Positions 33,058 through 44,627 of a stretch of 64,000 bases of DNA are shown here, piece by piece; the stretch's first letter is position 1; every line of letters starts with the position of its first letter. The DNA lies in the NCBI GenBank assembly GCA_020740775.1, contig JAHEWK010000006.1, forward strand, positions 2,232,001 to 2,296,000. Reading direction: 5' to 3'. Below the pieces are notes generated by a model. It did no database searches, had not been told where the DNA came from, and saw nothing but the letters and a program-made list of their open reading frames with translations. This DNA is from Ilyonectria destructans (taxonomy: Eukaryota; Ascomycota; Sordariomycetes; Hypocreales; Nectriaceae). Both the position numbers and the translations under genes were made by a program.

Positions 33058-34504
33058 GATGATTATATGTGTCCAAAGACGAGAAAGAAGCTAGGTTTAA
33101 GAGATAAAAGGGTCAACAGCTGTGGAAATCCGTGAAAGAGAACAATGGAAGTTGGGAGGAATGAGAGGAAGAGAGCCCGGAGCTATGGGGGGGGGAGCTC
33201 TAGATGAAGCTTTTGAGGGGCCTAGCGGGGTAAGGTAAAAGTAGTGTATTGGCATGGCAGGTACCTAGTGAGATTGGCGCGAGCGATTGGAAGCTCAGAA
33301 TGGTGGGGCAGCGATTGGATGACGTTGAGGAGTCTGGGCCAAAAGCGACGGCACACGGGGGCGGTAGGTTGGGCTATAGACGATTGGGCGAAAGGACGGT
33401 GACGGCGTGAGAGTTGCGAGGGGGTGGGTGAATGCGCTGCAGGTCTCAACTCAACATGGAAATAGATTGGCGGGGGCGCTGAGAGTCGAGATGATGCCGA
33501 GTCTTTATAGCGACGCAGTGTCTATCATAGAGCGAAGAAGATTCGATAGAACAGGCCAGCAAGGATTGCCATCGCTCGTCTTCGAGTTTGGCTGGTTCAT
33601 TGGAAAGCGCCGGGTTGCGTCGCGGTTGCGACGATCTCGACCCTCTCGTCAGCCTGAGCTCATAGTGCCCGCACAACCCCAGCATTGACGCAGCTCGGCT
33701 GGTGATGTTTGAACGTCGGCGACATTTCCGCTGCATCTCAAGTGTTAGTGGGGGTACAGCCTGTGTCGAGAAGCAGCGTGTATTACTTGCCCACTAAGCC
33801 CAAGCCGAGTACTCCCAAGAAGATTCCACATAGGTCCTCATCTAACAATCCTCATTTGTGTCTGACAACAGACAAGCGAGGCCAGCCATTTGTCATTTGC
33901 ATCGACGTCGTTGTCCACATCCAACCACACTCTGTCATCCTTGAAAGCGCAGAGAGCGGGGCTCAGAATTTGGAATTGTCGAGCAGACACGAGCGGCGCT
34001 TCTCTTTTAGTGGCGGACGGATCCATTCTGGCGCCCCCTTCAAATCGATGTAATGCAGGACTGATGCTGGTGAGGTCTCTTCGTTTCGCTAACTTCAGTC
34101 CAGCCTGCATGGTATGAGATCCGAAGGAGCCGCATCCGTCTGTTCCTGCACCCATCGAGCAAAAACATTCCATTTCACGGCTTTGCTGATGATGATTGAA
34201 TGCGTCTGTAAGCAGCCATTCTGGCTGACCATGGCTGGCGGGGGCCTTCGTCATCGCCAAGCTTGGAGATGCCAAGCGAAGCGATTGGTTGTTGCGGGGA
34301 GCGCATCCGGTTGCCACTTTAGGCCGGGACTTTCCCCCACAACCATCTCAAGTGCAACAATTCCAAATTGTGCTCGATATAACATGCCCACAGTCGGGCT
34401 CGTCAACCATGACTTGATAGTTTCAATCCCTTGTCTAGGCGTGCCACTACTTGTGGCATCGTGAGAGTGGCGGAAAATCCCTGTCCCTGCTGTTCACTCC
34501 GTCA
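33058..34504. other. Intergenic region
   Basis: Holds the promoter of the GFA gene and the 3' flank of the DUF1365 gene. Several open frames of 90-160 codons on both strands overlap each other and look random. No supported gene. Confidence 0.55.
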
Positions 34505-36474
34505 TTACACACTCCTGATTGCCTGGCTGATGAGGGACGTCAGCATCAATGATCCCCCTGTTCTGCCAACAAGCTCTATCAGCCCGAGTAGTTCCGTGCT
34601 TCCGAGCGCAAAACGGTCAGCGATGAACAATCGGGCCACGGCCGATCTATACTCCCTCTTCAACCGTACATCGTCCTGTCCCAACACGTACGCATCCATC
34701 GAGGAGATACGAAAAGCTCGAATGTCCATCGTCGTGTGCGTATTGGGTGAGGAAGTTACCGCAGATGTAAGCGGTCTCTCGATCTTCTGAGGTCGACATC
34801 GCAGGTTCTTGATCAACTGAAAGCAAAGGTAATCAACTAGGTTCGACGCTTGCAATGGCGGTGCAGCTTTCTTCAGGAAGATCTTTGGCAATAATTCCGG
34901 CTTGTCGACCCAAACAGTATGACTCTCGGCCAGTTCACTGAACATGGCTTCGAAATCGTGAGCATAATGCACAAAGCGCGAGTAAAACACCGGTGTCAGT
35001 ATCTTGATCTCAGCGTGCTCCGCGGTCTTGAGCGCCTCCGTGGACGAAGGAGAGCCGAATATCTCCTCGGCAGGGCCTGGGATCCCGCTTGGGATATACT
35101 TGATAACAATAGGACTCGGAGATTGATTAACGAGATGGCGGAGGTATTTTTGGAATACTTCTTCCAATTTCTTCTCTGTGTTGTCGGCAAGGCGCCCCAT
35201 GCTCTCCCTCAGAGGCTCCGGTCGATACCAGACATGAAGCCTACGCTTGAAGAACAAGAGAGCAGCTTCCTTGGCGATTCTCGGGAATGTGAAAAATCCA
35301 ACCCAGAACCAACTAGCAAGGAACTTTGTTTTCCGGACAACGTTCATAGTGCTGGCCTTAATTGCGTCCCCTTCCGAAAAGAGTCGCGCAACAAGTTTTG
35401 GATGCCCCTTAGATGACACCAGGTTTATCGTAACATCTATCCCGAGGAAGCCTTGCATGTCGGGGCCTAGAGGGTCACTCGCGAGGAGCGAATAGGATCC
35501 CTGGCGAGAATTGAAGGGCGATACATGGAAATCTTTTGCCCAGGCACCCTTGATCCGAGGACGGAACGCCTCTTCTCCTTCAGGGGCGCCAGGATAATGG
35601 AGGTTCTTGGCCTCTGCCGCAAAGTCTCTCTCGACTAGGTATGGGCGCCTCTCGCCAAAGGTATTATTGACTTCGAGTACAATTGCTGAGAGAACCCTGT
35701 CCTGTGAATAAAGAAACCAGAAGGAGACAGGATTGAAGTGGTAACCCAAAAACCTGGCCGCTGTGACGAGATAGGCATGAGGATACTGCGATGGATCGAC
35801 ATCCTGCTTGAGATTAGCCTTTGTTCGATGGATACTGTCTGCTGTCTAACCTGGGACCTAAGGTAGTTATCCAACTTGCCTCGCAAACCAAGGTCAGCAC
35901 CTCCGCGCTGGAGGTAATCGGCAGGATTTACATCGAACCAAGCTCTCAGACCAAACATGAAAGAGAACCAGGAGCTGGGTTTCTCAGATACGTCGGCGGA
36001 AATAATACCATTGGTATTTCCTGAGAAACCCACAGGAACTCCGACGACGAGATACGAGTACGAGAAGGAATGCTTCTTGGGAAAGAATCGGGTGTGCGAT
36101 GTACGACCAGGGATCAGGTAAGGGCTACCGAGGCCATCCCAAGTCGTCTCACTGGTTGGAAACCCCAATCTGTAGATTCGACGGCTCAAAGTAAGGGCCG
36201 CGATCGCAAGCCCGGCGAGAAGACCGGCGTGAAAACCGATACGTTGAATGTCGACCCTTGGCAGGAGTGAGGTTAACACTGAAGCATGCTGCCAACCTAC
36301 CAAGCCGAGAACAGTGCACAGGTCCAGCACACATCCACAAAGAGCGTAAGAGGCCAAGACGAGACAAGCCAAGTAGGTGAGCAGAGACGGGGGCCAACTC
36401 TCCAGCAGGCGGTCCAGATAGTCTCCAGCGAGAACCACCGGCAGAAGCGGCGAGTCCTCGGACACTCCGTCCAT
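34505..36474 (-). CDS. DUF1365 family protein, membrane-associated
   Basis: Two exons, 35851-36474 and 34505-35803, with a 47-nt intron (donor GTTAGA, GCTAATC branch, AGCAG); product 640 residues. The N-terminus has hydrophobic segments at about residues 30-60 and 75-100 (LLTYLACLVLASYALCGCV; AGLLAGLAIAALTL). The DUF1365 domain follows: it begins HTRFFPKKHSFSYSYLVVGV, includes GYHFNPVSFWFLYSQD and EVNNTFGERRPYLV, and ends with the KDFHVSPFNSRQGSY region. The C-terminal 250 residues have no recognised domain. In bacteria DUF1365 genes often sit next to cyclopropane-fatty-acid synthase and an FAD oxidoreductase, which suggests lipid work; no such neighbour is seen here. Confidence 0.85.
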
Positions 36475-37418
36475 GAGATGGTTGGTGAGTTGCTCAGGAC
36501 ATGCGTATCATTGATTGAGGTGCTGGAACTTGACTCTCTTTCTGGAAGAAAGGAGGGGAAACGAATGGGACACAGAATCGGAGAGATTTACAATGTTCCC
36601 CTTTGACATCCGTTTGAGTCTAGAGGTATGTGTCCATCAAGGTGCTATGGCACAATGATGTCCCGTCGGAGCTGCGAGTCGAGGCAACTTAGTCATCACC
36701 TTTAGATTCTTGGGACTAAGTCGCGGGTCCCGCATTGTCGTCATCGTTTTTAGAGTGCGTCAGGCCGAGAATCAAATTCCCTTGGGATTGATTATTATGT
36801 CAGCCGGAAAGAATCAGAGGACATAGCAGGAACAAAGACAAGACAAGCATCACCGGCATTGCCGTACCCGATCTCCGACAACCCGAGAAAAGAGGGAGAC
36901 GTGAGGCAGCCCGGAAGGATTACGGTCTTGTTGGTGCCCAGCAAAGCCCAGAATCGGCTCAGCGCCTCACAGTGGCAGGGCTCACTCCCTCACCAACCAG
37001 CCAGCGTCTAGCACCTTCCACAGGGCACGGCATGGCCGCAGGGGGACCGTGCAGCGAGGGTGAGCCAGAGTGAGCCATCCTCCAGCCACCCGGTGGCGCT
37101 GCTCTCCCTGCAGCGCACGAGACACTGCGCCTGCACAGCCTTAACGGCAGCCAAACGGAGAGGCCACCACCCACCCCCCGCCAAATTCCCTTTCAGGCCA
37201 TTCTGTCCCGCCGATTGACTCAGGCCCCCGCGACGCTTTCCATCAGCTTCTCCATAAATTCTTCCCTCTCGGCCTTTATCTTTGCACTCAACTCCCCCAT
37301 TCAACGACCATCAACACTCGCAAACCACTTCGACTCAACCTTACGAACTACTCGCTTCTCGCTTCTCACCTCTCCCATAACACATACTCGCCTCCAACAC
37401 ACCCCACCAACCGCAAAT
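36475..37418. other. Divergent region between DUF1365 and MBF1
   Basis: Shared upstream region. The right third is CT-rich, with CTTCTCGCTTCTCACCTCTC-like tracts before ATG 37419, as is usual in leaders of strongly expressed fungal genes. No gene is seen. Confidence 0.6.
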
Positions 37419-38054
37419 ATGGATGACTGGGATACCGCCACCAAGATCGGCAGCCGCGCTCGTGGCAACGGTGCCTCGCAGCGCGAGACTGTTGTCCGAG
37501 GAAACGCTGCCCTCAACGCTGCTCAGCGAAGCGGTGGTGTTATCGGCACTGAGAAGAAGTACGCTTCTGCCAACGCTGTAAGTCTCTCCCAGCATCCTCG
37601 CTCTAGTACTTGCCTCACCCACTGGGGCTTGTTTTCCCTCATTGTTGCCGCTGCCCCACCAGGAACCTGCCTGAGGTGGCTTTGCATCAGACGGTTTTAT
37701 CCATCATGACATGTGTCGAGAAATCAACTGACAATCGATTGCTTGCAGGTCTCCAAGGGTGGCGACGGCCAGCGCCTGACCAAGGTCGACCGCTCCGACG
37801 ATATCATCAAGCCCAACACCATTGGCAAGGAGGTCGGCGATGTCATCTCCCAAGCCCGGCAGAAGATGGAGCCCAAGATGACCCAGAAGGATCTCGCCAC
37901 TCGCTGCAACACCACCCAGTCCATCGTCGCCGACTTCGAGCGAGGTTCTGCCACGCCCGACCAGAAGGTGCTCACCTCCATGGAGCGCGTGCTCAACGTC
38001 AAGCTGCGTGGCAGTGAAATTGGAGCCCCCAAGTTCCCCAACAAGAAGAAATGA
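37419..38054 (+). CDS. MBF1: Multiprotein-bridging factor 1
   Basis: Two exons, 37419-37577 and 37749-38054, giving 154 residues, the standard MBF1 length. The intron is 171 nt, longer than average here (GTAAGT...TTGCAG), and is placed after codon 53. The N-terminal half ([16 protein letters not shown]..., then a [12 protein letters not shown] stretch) is the family-specific part. Residues about 85-140 are the helix-turn-helix ([20 protein letters not shown] and then [19 protein letters not shown]). The tail is basic ([10 protein letters not shown]). MBF1 is a conserved transcription coactivator that links gene-specific activators such as Gcn4-type bZIPs to TBP, and it also protects against ribosomal frameshifting at collided ribosomes in yeast. 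Confidence 0.96.
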
Positions 38055-39768
38055 GCGGACAAATAACGTGGGATATGATTGTAAGAGAGCGCACCAGGGC
38101 CGAGTCGAGCGTAGCGAAATGATATCTTGGCTGGGAATCCGGGAGTTTCGTGTGGGCTGTCACGACATTTTTATGACATGGGTGCATGAGACTCGATGGG
38201 ACGGGTGAGGTTAGATAGCTATGGAGAAGGAGCGGGCTCTTACCACTCGGTATAGATGCCCCATATCGTCAGGATACCTGATGGATGGTGCCTACACTCA
38301 GCTACCTATCTGAATCAAAATCCCCGTCCAACATAACAAGTTTGTGTGTCAATGAGTGAGTGATTTCTAGGTAACACAGAGGCCCTTAACACCTGGGCCC
38401 AGGGCCGCTGAACAATTGCGACCAGATTTCCTATCAAGGAACCCAAGCGACTTCAACTCATGCGTCTACTATCCGCCAAAAAGTCTTCATCTCTTGGTTT
38501 CCCAGTGGTTGCAACCCATTTGTCGGGTTGTGCAGTAGGGGTCCAACATTGTAACCACACACCAACCTCAACATGGATGTATCATCTACTAGGCACCCAA
38601 CGGGACACTTACCGCACATATTGGACTTGGGTTGGCACTGTGACATCTCGATTCGAGCATGCTGCAGGCTTGTGGCGGGGCTGCACAAGGATCATGGGCA
38701 GCGCAGCCCGCCCGCACTTCGAGGCTGCTGGGGGGCATCCCGTCTCGCCTTAAAGCCCGTTTTCCATGACACCCGGTTTCAATCATCAGCTTGTGCTTGT
38801 AATTGTAGTGCCCTCGGAGGGTCAGTTCAAGTTTTAAATATAATCTAATAAGTGTGGCTCTAACACACGAAACAGTGCTCGTGGCCACACAATTGCTTCA
38901 TGACCGTATGACAAACGAAGATATTGAGTGACTATGATTGAAGCGAAGGCATTGTGTCCGAGCAGAGACAATGGGGTTTCTGGGCCATCGAAGAATGAAA
39001 ATTGAAGAGAACTTCATGGCTTGGTAAACCAATCCCAAGTAGAGGGATTTGCTTGAGGTAAATGAAGACATGGTCAAGTTCTTAGGGGTGTAGTTGGCCT
39101 GGTTCAAACGAAGTGCTTTAACAGGGGCTTTCCGCACGTTCAGGAATAATTCTTAAAGAGCATTGCTATTCGCACAGGAGTATAAGCCTCTTTAGCTAAA
39201 CCCCAGGGCAAACCCATATACTTGAAATTGGATTTTATAAACTTAGGCTTATGTTTATAAATAAATTTAATATAATAAAGAATAAATAAGTAAAAGATTA
39301 TTAAGGAATGAATATTATAAATTAGTCTTCTAAATAATTTATTAGAATAATAGATAATAATCGGCAGGATTGAAGTATATAGTTATATGTGCGAGTAGCA
39401 ATATGTATGTGTGCGAATAGCAATACTCATTCTTAAATATCCGGGGAGTGGACTTAATTCTTTTATATAAATTTGGCACAGGACCTCAGGTTCCTAGGCT
39501 ATAGCGGCCATGTCATAGATACACTAGCCTGTGAGCCAACAACTCGGGACAGAAACTGTTCACACAGCTACGTAAACATCAACTTCCTCCAACGACAAGG
39601 TCCCTAGGCATTATTTTTGAGGGATCAGATTATAAGAGCGTAAAATCAGGACGAAGCTACAGGGTAGCCACATCACATCGAGAAGATTCCACATTTCTCG
39701 CTAAGGTTCCGATCGTCTAACAGCCATGCGCCCATCATAATAGTCATTCCATGCACCGTTACGCCAGA
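38055..39768. other. Intergenic region with AT-rich transposon remnant
   Basis: Left part: 3' flank of MBF1 and ordinary non-coding sequence. From about 39160 to 39425 the base composition drops sharply to mostly A and T around the MITE-like copy described separately. No gene is seen. Confidence 0.65.
39163..39423 (-). mobile_element. MITE-like element, copy 2 (AT-mutated)
   Basis: A 261-bp block with perfect 13-bp terminal inverted repeats, TTGCTATTCGCAC at 39163-39175 and GTGCGAATAGCAA at 39411-39423. A second, imperfect copy of the right end (GTGCGAGTAGCAA) lies just inside. The interior is almost pure A/T, as expected after repeat-induced point mutation. Faint similarity to the interiors of the other two copies is best in the opposite orientation (TTAAGGAATGAATATTATAA against AATAAGGAAGGATAAATGCT). 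Confidence 0.7.
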
Positions 39769-40816
39769 TTATGCCGACACCTTGGCGCTATACTTTGTCG
39801 CCGCCTTGTCGAACAGGGCGCTCTTCTCCTCCAAGTCCACCAGGAATTGATGCTTAGGGCTGACCTTCTTGAGGTTCCTAGAGGCTGTAAGCAGGTGTGT
39901 TACAAGCTCAGGGGGGAAACATACTCAGTTTGCTCTGTAGCATCGATTCCAGAGATGATGTTCAACACCAACAGGTTGGCAATGGCATCGGCGTGCTCGG
40001 CGTCCTTCTGAAGGGCTTGCTCCAACGCAGCCTGGGCCTCCTCCAATCTACCAAGGTGGACTTCGCAAACCGCCTGGGAGACCAGAGTTCGGACCGAAGA
40101 TGTGGCGGCGGCCTGGGCGAGCTCCTCGAATACGTAGAATGCCTGTTGGTACTTCTCTCCACCCTGAACGGTGTTAGTAAACATCCAACATTGTAGAGTC
40201 AAAATTCATACCACTCTCAATCCAACCCATGACTCTGCCAAGTTGACCAGCAGGCTATCCTGGGCCCATCGTCGAGCGCCAGTAACTTCCTTGATGGCAA
40301 GGTCGGTTCGGTTTTGTTGCAGGTGGATCTGGGCAATCAGGGCGACGGCATCAACTGGTCGACGTGTCAGCGCAAGCCTGGTATTTAGGGAGAGACAGGT
40401 AAAGAGCCCAAGATCAACTTACGGCTTCCTTGGTGTTGCGACAGCAGCGCGAGCGCTTCCTCGGGCTTGCCAGAAGCCTGGAGCACTGATCCACCGACGA
40501 TCTGGACAGTCGCATTGTCGGCTGACGATGCAGCCAACTTCTCAACCGTCTTGAGCGCAGAGTCGGTCTTGCCCAGGCTGTACTCGGCGAAAGCTCCCAG
40601 AGCCTGGAGGTCTGGCTCCTGCTCTCCCTTCACATCGGCGAGGACATCTTCCGCCTGGCCAAGGGCAAGCTGAGCTCGGAGAGAGAGGACGCGCACGGGC
40701 AGGGCGTTGTCAGGGGAGAAGGACGAGGTGTCGAAGTCGATGACTTCCTGGTACTGGCCCTGGTGGAAGTGGTTGTGGATGTTGATCAATTCGCCCTCGG
40801 TCGAGTAGGGATCCAT
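39769..40816 (-). CDS. SEC28: Coatomer epsilon subunit
   Basis: Four exons: 40423-40816, 40212-40354, 39925-40163 and 39769-39877, giving 294 residues, the usual size. Introns are 68, 48 and 47 nt with GTAAGT, GTATGA and GTATGT donors. The protein is an all-helical TPR-like solenoid: MDPYSTEGELINIHNHFHQG at the start, then repeats such as LRAQLALGQAEDVLADV and the C-terminal NLKKVSPKHQFLVDLEEKSA typical of COPE. It stabilises alpha-COP in the COPI coat on Golgi membranes. I chose ATG 40816; the frame runs upstream but that part is not conserved-looking and lies in the shared promoter with the eL42 gene. Confidence 0.95.
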
Positions 40817-41172
40817 CTTGGCGGTGTTGTGAATTTGGCTGTATTTAGAAGAATGCGGTTCCGTCCCGTCGCTAAAGAACACCTTGGTGATGCTGCCAGC
40901 GAGATCCAATGGTGGGGTCCTCCTTTCATGGGTCCGAGCTCCCCTACAATGTACGTAGCCACACCGAGGTGAGGCGTCGGCCGTTGACGCCCCGTAAATC
41001 AGGCCGCATTCGTGGCTGGTACACGCGAGAGCCACATCGCCTGATCAGGCATGGCGCCGACCCTAGTTGCCCACAAAGCGAGAAATCACCAAAACCTCCC
41101 AATTTCGCACTGACTTCGGAACTTCGCATCACCAAACACCCAAAGGAACGGCACCCGCACAACGTCGTCAAA
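40817..41172. promoter_or_regulatory. Divergent promoter, SEC28 and RPL42
   Basis: 356 bp shared between the coatomer gene (minus) and the ribosomal protein gene (plus). It should hold both leaders. I see no unambiguous TATA box. Confidence 0.5.
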
Positions 41173-41910
41173 ATGGTACGTCGGAACAACAATCCAAAGC
41201 CCCTAACCCTCTCGAATAGAGAGCCGCATCCATCATTCTTTAGAGCAATGCGACAATCGACTCCCCGCACGATGATAGACAGTCTTGATTTGGGAAGTGG
41301 GATGAAGTTTTGAGGCGCCGGCACAAAACGATCTTGCGCGACCACCGACCAGCCAGCTGCGAACAACGAAGAAGACCGTCGGCGTGGACTCTTCCGCCGT
41401 CGAGCGCAATTCGAATATTGACACGAACACCCATACCATGACTGTCTCGTGCGGGAGGCCGATGGCCATTCTCTACTCGGATGGATGCGTGATGGCTAGA
41501 CGCACATTTTGCAGGCCGCTGACTTGATGGATCACACAGGTCAACATTCCCAAGACCCGAAACACCTACTGCAAGGGCAAGGAGTGCCGCAAGCACACCC
41601 AGCACAAGGTCACTCAGTACAAGGCCGGTAAGGCCTCGCTCTTCGCCCAGGGAAAGCGACGATACGACCGAAAGCAGTCCGGTTATGGTGGTCAGACCAA
41701 GCCTGTCTTCCACAAGAAGGCCAAGACCACCAAGAAGGTTGTGTTGCGATTGGAGTGCGTCAAGTGCAAGACCAAGCTGCAGCTGTCGCTGAAGCGTTGC
41801 AAGCACTTCGAGCTGGGGTATGTGATCCGCGCGCTCTTGAGATCCGTCTTGATGCTAACAATATTTGCAGTGGTGACAAGAAGACGAAGGGCGCTGCTCT
41901 GGTGTTCTAA
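41173..41910 (+). CDS. RPL42: 60S ribosomal protein eL42 (L44)
   Basis: Three exons: 41173-41175, 41540-41817 and 41871-41910, giving 106 residues, exactly the size of yeast eL42. The first exon holds only the start codon, and the 364-nt intron follows it at once (ATG|GTACGT...CACAG|GTC). The protein begins [20 protein letters not shown] and ends [15 protein letters not shown]. The zinc-ribbon cysteines are visible (Cys12 and Cys17, then CVKC and RCKHFELGG). Residue 56 is proline (GGQTKP), the form associated with cycloheximide sensitivity in fungi. It lies near the E site of the large subunit. Confidence 0.97.
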
Positions 41911-42299
41911 ATGCATTCTGTTTTGGGTCACCATTTCTCATGCTTCTCCTTGGCGGCATTCGGGCATCATGGACACTGGCGAAGGGAGGTACATGTCCTC
42001 GGTTGAGGAATGTTTCATAGGGAGGGAATAAAAAAACATCTCTGTGCCTGCATCTTTGGTTTCCACCCCTACGTGCCTGAAGTGAGCTTAGATGGCAGCT
42101 TCCATCAGCATCAAAACGGCAGCGTTTCCCCAATATGGTCCCGCGTGGGGACCAAGTTCCCCGCTGCCCTAAAGGTTTTTGCAGACGAAACTTAGAAACT
42201 CATCAGCATCTCGCACTTGGTTCACCATTTAAACATCGCGTTGATTTCCTCTCCTGTTGTCGAGGTCGACCCTCATCTATGATCTATCACGTGGCTAGT
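41911..42299. other. Convergent intergenic region
   Basis: 389 bp between the 3' ends of the eL42 gene and the 2H phosphodiesterase gene. I see nothing else in it. Confidence 0.6.
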
Positions 42300-43382
42300 C
42301 TAGAATCCTTCTCCCATCATGATGGTCCGGCCGCCTCCGTACCAAAGAGCGCCATTTCGAGCGTCAAGTCCTCTCTCCTGGCCGACAACCCACTCTCCAG
42401 CGAAATCGGAGTCTGAGTTATCCCAAACTTCATTCTCCAGCCATTCGTTGATGCTGTCAATAGCCTCAACCCACTTCTCCCTCTTCTCGGCGGTATCGTG
42501 ATCGTCGTGGTTCAGATACCGACCAAGAGTGATGTGAGCACTGGGAACTTGGTATCTCGACCCAACTTCAATGCCGGCATCCTGGATCTGGTCGAACACG
42601 TCGCGGCGAAGGTGGTGATAGGTGTACGAATCGCCTTCCGTGATGCCCTCCTTGATCACAGGCCCGACAGGCTCTGGCGACAGAGGAGACTCCCCCGACG
42701 CTGGAACGAATGAAAGGGCAAAGGCGGACAAGTCGTACGAGATCATAGGCTTGACGATCCGCGATCTGTGCGAGAATGGATAGTTCACGGTGTTTGGGAT
42801 CGCTGGCCGCAAGGTAGAGACGAGGGCGGCGATCTCCTCCGGGGTCTTTGAGAATGCAACTTCGAGCACGGTCATGTGCATTCTATGAGCGGGCATGATC
42901 CAAACGCCTATCAAGTGTGTTAACCACTGTGTTACAACGTGATTAGATTTACTCACTGGGAGCGGCTTTCTTCAGCAACTCCTGGACTTTCACCGCCAGC
43001 TCGACAACATGGTTAGGCGGTCTAGCCCAGAAAACCATGCAGTTCCGCTCATCACGAAAGCCAGGCTGGACGGTTGGGACTTCCAGCCTGAGAAGATACT
43101 GGTCAATGACAAGTTCTTTGAAATCGGAAGCCAGAAACTTTTCTTTTTGCTGGGCGTTTCTCTTGGTCCGGTGAGCAGAGTAGAGAGCTTGAATCTCAGC
43201 CTAACATCGTGGCCTCAAGTTAGCAGGTACATTGAGCGAGACGTCTTTGGAGCTTCACTTACGGGTTTGTCGTCACAAGCTTTGATCAAGGCCATGTACG
43301 GGTTCTCTCCAGGCTTAAGGACAATACCCGAGAGGTCCTCGAGCTTGTTCTGCGCGTCAGGCAATGGGAGTTGTCCGGTCAT
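42300..43382 (-). CDS. 2H phosphodiesterase-like (RNA ligase/cyclic nucleotide phosphodiesterase fold)
   Basis: Three exons: 43263-43382, 42957-43200 and 42300-42907, giving 323 residues. Introns are 62 nt (GTAAGT...GTTAG) and 49 nt (GTGAGT...GATAG), both keeping the frame. Two HxT signatures are present at the expected distance: His132-Met-Thr134 (RMHMTVLE) and His246-Ile-Thr248 (SAHITLGRY). These are the catalytic histidines of the 2H fold, which includes cyclic phosphodiesterases and RNA ligases of the LigT type. The first 75 residues (LPLPDAQNKLEDLSGIVL, ALIKACDDKP) form an N-terminal extension, and AQQKEKFLASDFKEL looks conserved in fungi. The substrate is unknown. The C-terminus LDARNGALWYGGGRTIMMG is distinctive. 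Confidence 0.82.
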
Positions 43383-43904
43383 TTTGGAGGCTGAAGTTGC
43401 AATCGACTCAAGTTTCTCAAACCAGAGACTGTTCTATCCAGAAGCAATGCCGAAGCAACTCTAAGGAGATGTTGTGGTGAATGCAATAAAATCTAGAGTG
43501 TCGTCGGGGTATCTAAGTTACTTGTACTTGGCAGCTTGTTGCAGTAGTGACTGTGAGGTTCACGTGGAGATAATGTGAGATGACTAAGAGCTGTCTGCCG
43601 CGCAACATGTAATTTTACCATGAGATGCTCCCCGTACTTGGTTTCAGGTGCAAGAGCTAGCTATTATTACTTCCCGTGTTGCAAAAGGCCAGACTGATAA
43701 TAGTTGCAAAGCCTTGGCAATTCAGCGTGATGTGTGACTTTTGGGGTTAGAGGAAGAAACCCACATCGTGCTCAGCCTCCCCCTCGCCAGGTGAGCGATA
43801 TTGAGGTGTCTATTAATGGAAGCTCAATTTGTGATGGGAAGAGGGAAATTAAACCACAGAAACCATAGATCCAATCTAATCTTATTTTACAATTTCCCCA
43901 GCCG
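43383..43904. other. Intergenic region
   Basis: 522 bp holding the promoter of the 2H-type gene and the 3' flank of the ureidoglycolate lyase gene, which lies on the same strand. Nothing else is seen. Confidence 0.6.
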
Positions 43905-44627
43905 CTATTTGATCGTGGGGACCCTCACTTTGATGTTTGACTCATCTGAACCTTTTGACTCGAATATGGCTAGCTGACAATCCTCCACCGCGACTCCGCT
44001 CGAGAACTGCACAACCAGAAAGTCCAGAGACGTCCCGGGTTCGCCCAAAGTCGCCATTGGGGCATGCCAAGTTCCAGCTCCATACGTCACAGCTTGCTTG
44101 CTCGTAGCCAAGAAGGCTTTCAGTCCCCGCAGGTCAGGCAGTCCCCTCCCAGGTAGGCCGTCGCTACTGGGCACAGGGAGGCCTTCATCTGACGGCCCGG
44201 GCGGTAGAGTTGGTGCCACAATGACCAAGTAAGCCGAGGCGCTCGAGGCCAGCGGGGCGAACGTCTGGGATGTAAATGGGTGTCGCTCCAGGACACCAAC
44301 GGTGAACTCGCCCTGCGAGGGGCTGCTGGTGGCTGCGAGCTGGCGAGTCCCACAGACGAATTGGCTCATGATAAGCTGGCCATCGCCGCTCGGTGCTTGA
44401 GCATACAGGTTCCGGGGCCGGCTGACATGTCGATACTGGATTGCGGTGCCTTGGTTTGCGGAAACTCCGTCGTAGGGAAGCTGGCCGCCGTGTGATGCGT
44501 ATGTTGTGGGGTGTAGGTCTGGCCGAGGGTTGGTGACGACGTCGCCAAACGACGCAAACGCTTCCTGGGTCAGGGGCTCGGCGGCGATTTGGACACTGAG
44601 GTCTCCGATTTGTATTTCCACAGACAT
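43905..44627 (-). CDS. DAL3: Ureidoglycolate lyase
   Basis: Single exon of 240 residues from ATG 44627. It splits ureidoglycolate to glyoxylate and urea, the last step of allantoin use as a nitrogen source. The cupin-like fold is seen in LTQEAFASFGDVV near the start, then VGVLERHPFTSQTFAPL, SASAYLVIVAPTLPPG and VTYGAGTWHAPMATLG, the blocks typical of the AllA/DAL3 family with the metal-site His residues in the HPFTSQTF and WHAPM motifs. The length is normal for a fungal member. No other allantoin-pathway gene is in the window. Two GATA motifs lie upstream. Confidence 0.92.
   Translation of the reverse strand: MSVEIQIGDLSVQIAAEPLTQEAFASFGDVVTNPRPDLHPTTYASHGGQLPYDGVSANQGTAIQYRHVSRPRNLYAQAPSGDGQLIMSQFVCGTRQLAATSSPSQGEFTVGVLERHPFTSQTFAPLASSASAYLVIVAPTLPPGPSDEGLPVPSSDGLPGRGLPDLRGLKAFLATSKQAVTYGAGTWHAPMATLGEPGTSLDFLVVQFSSGVAVEDCQLAIFESKGSDESNIKVRVPTIK

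Noticed and set aside
33838..34317. 160-codon minus-strand frame between GFA and DUF1365 genes
   Set aside because: It overlaps plus-strand frames of equal length and has no family resemblance or splice logic.
41176..41539. snoRNA inside the long eL42 intron
   Set aside because: Only a weak C-box-like GTGATGG and a CTGA about 30 nt apart, too close for a box C/D snoRNA.
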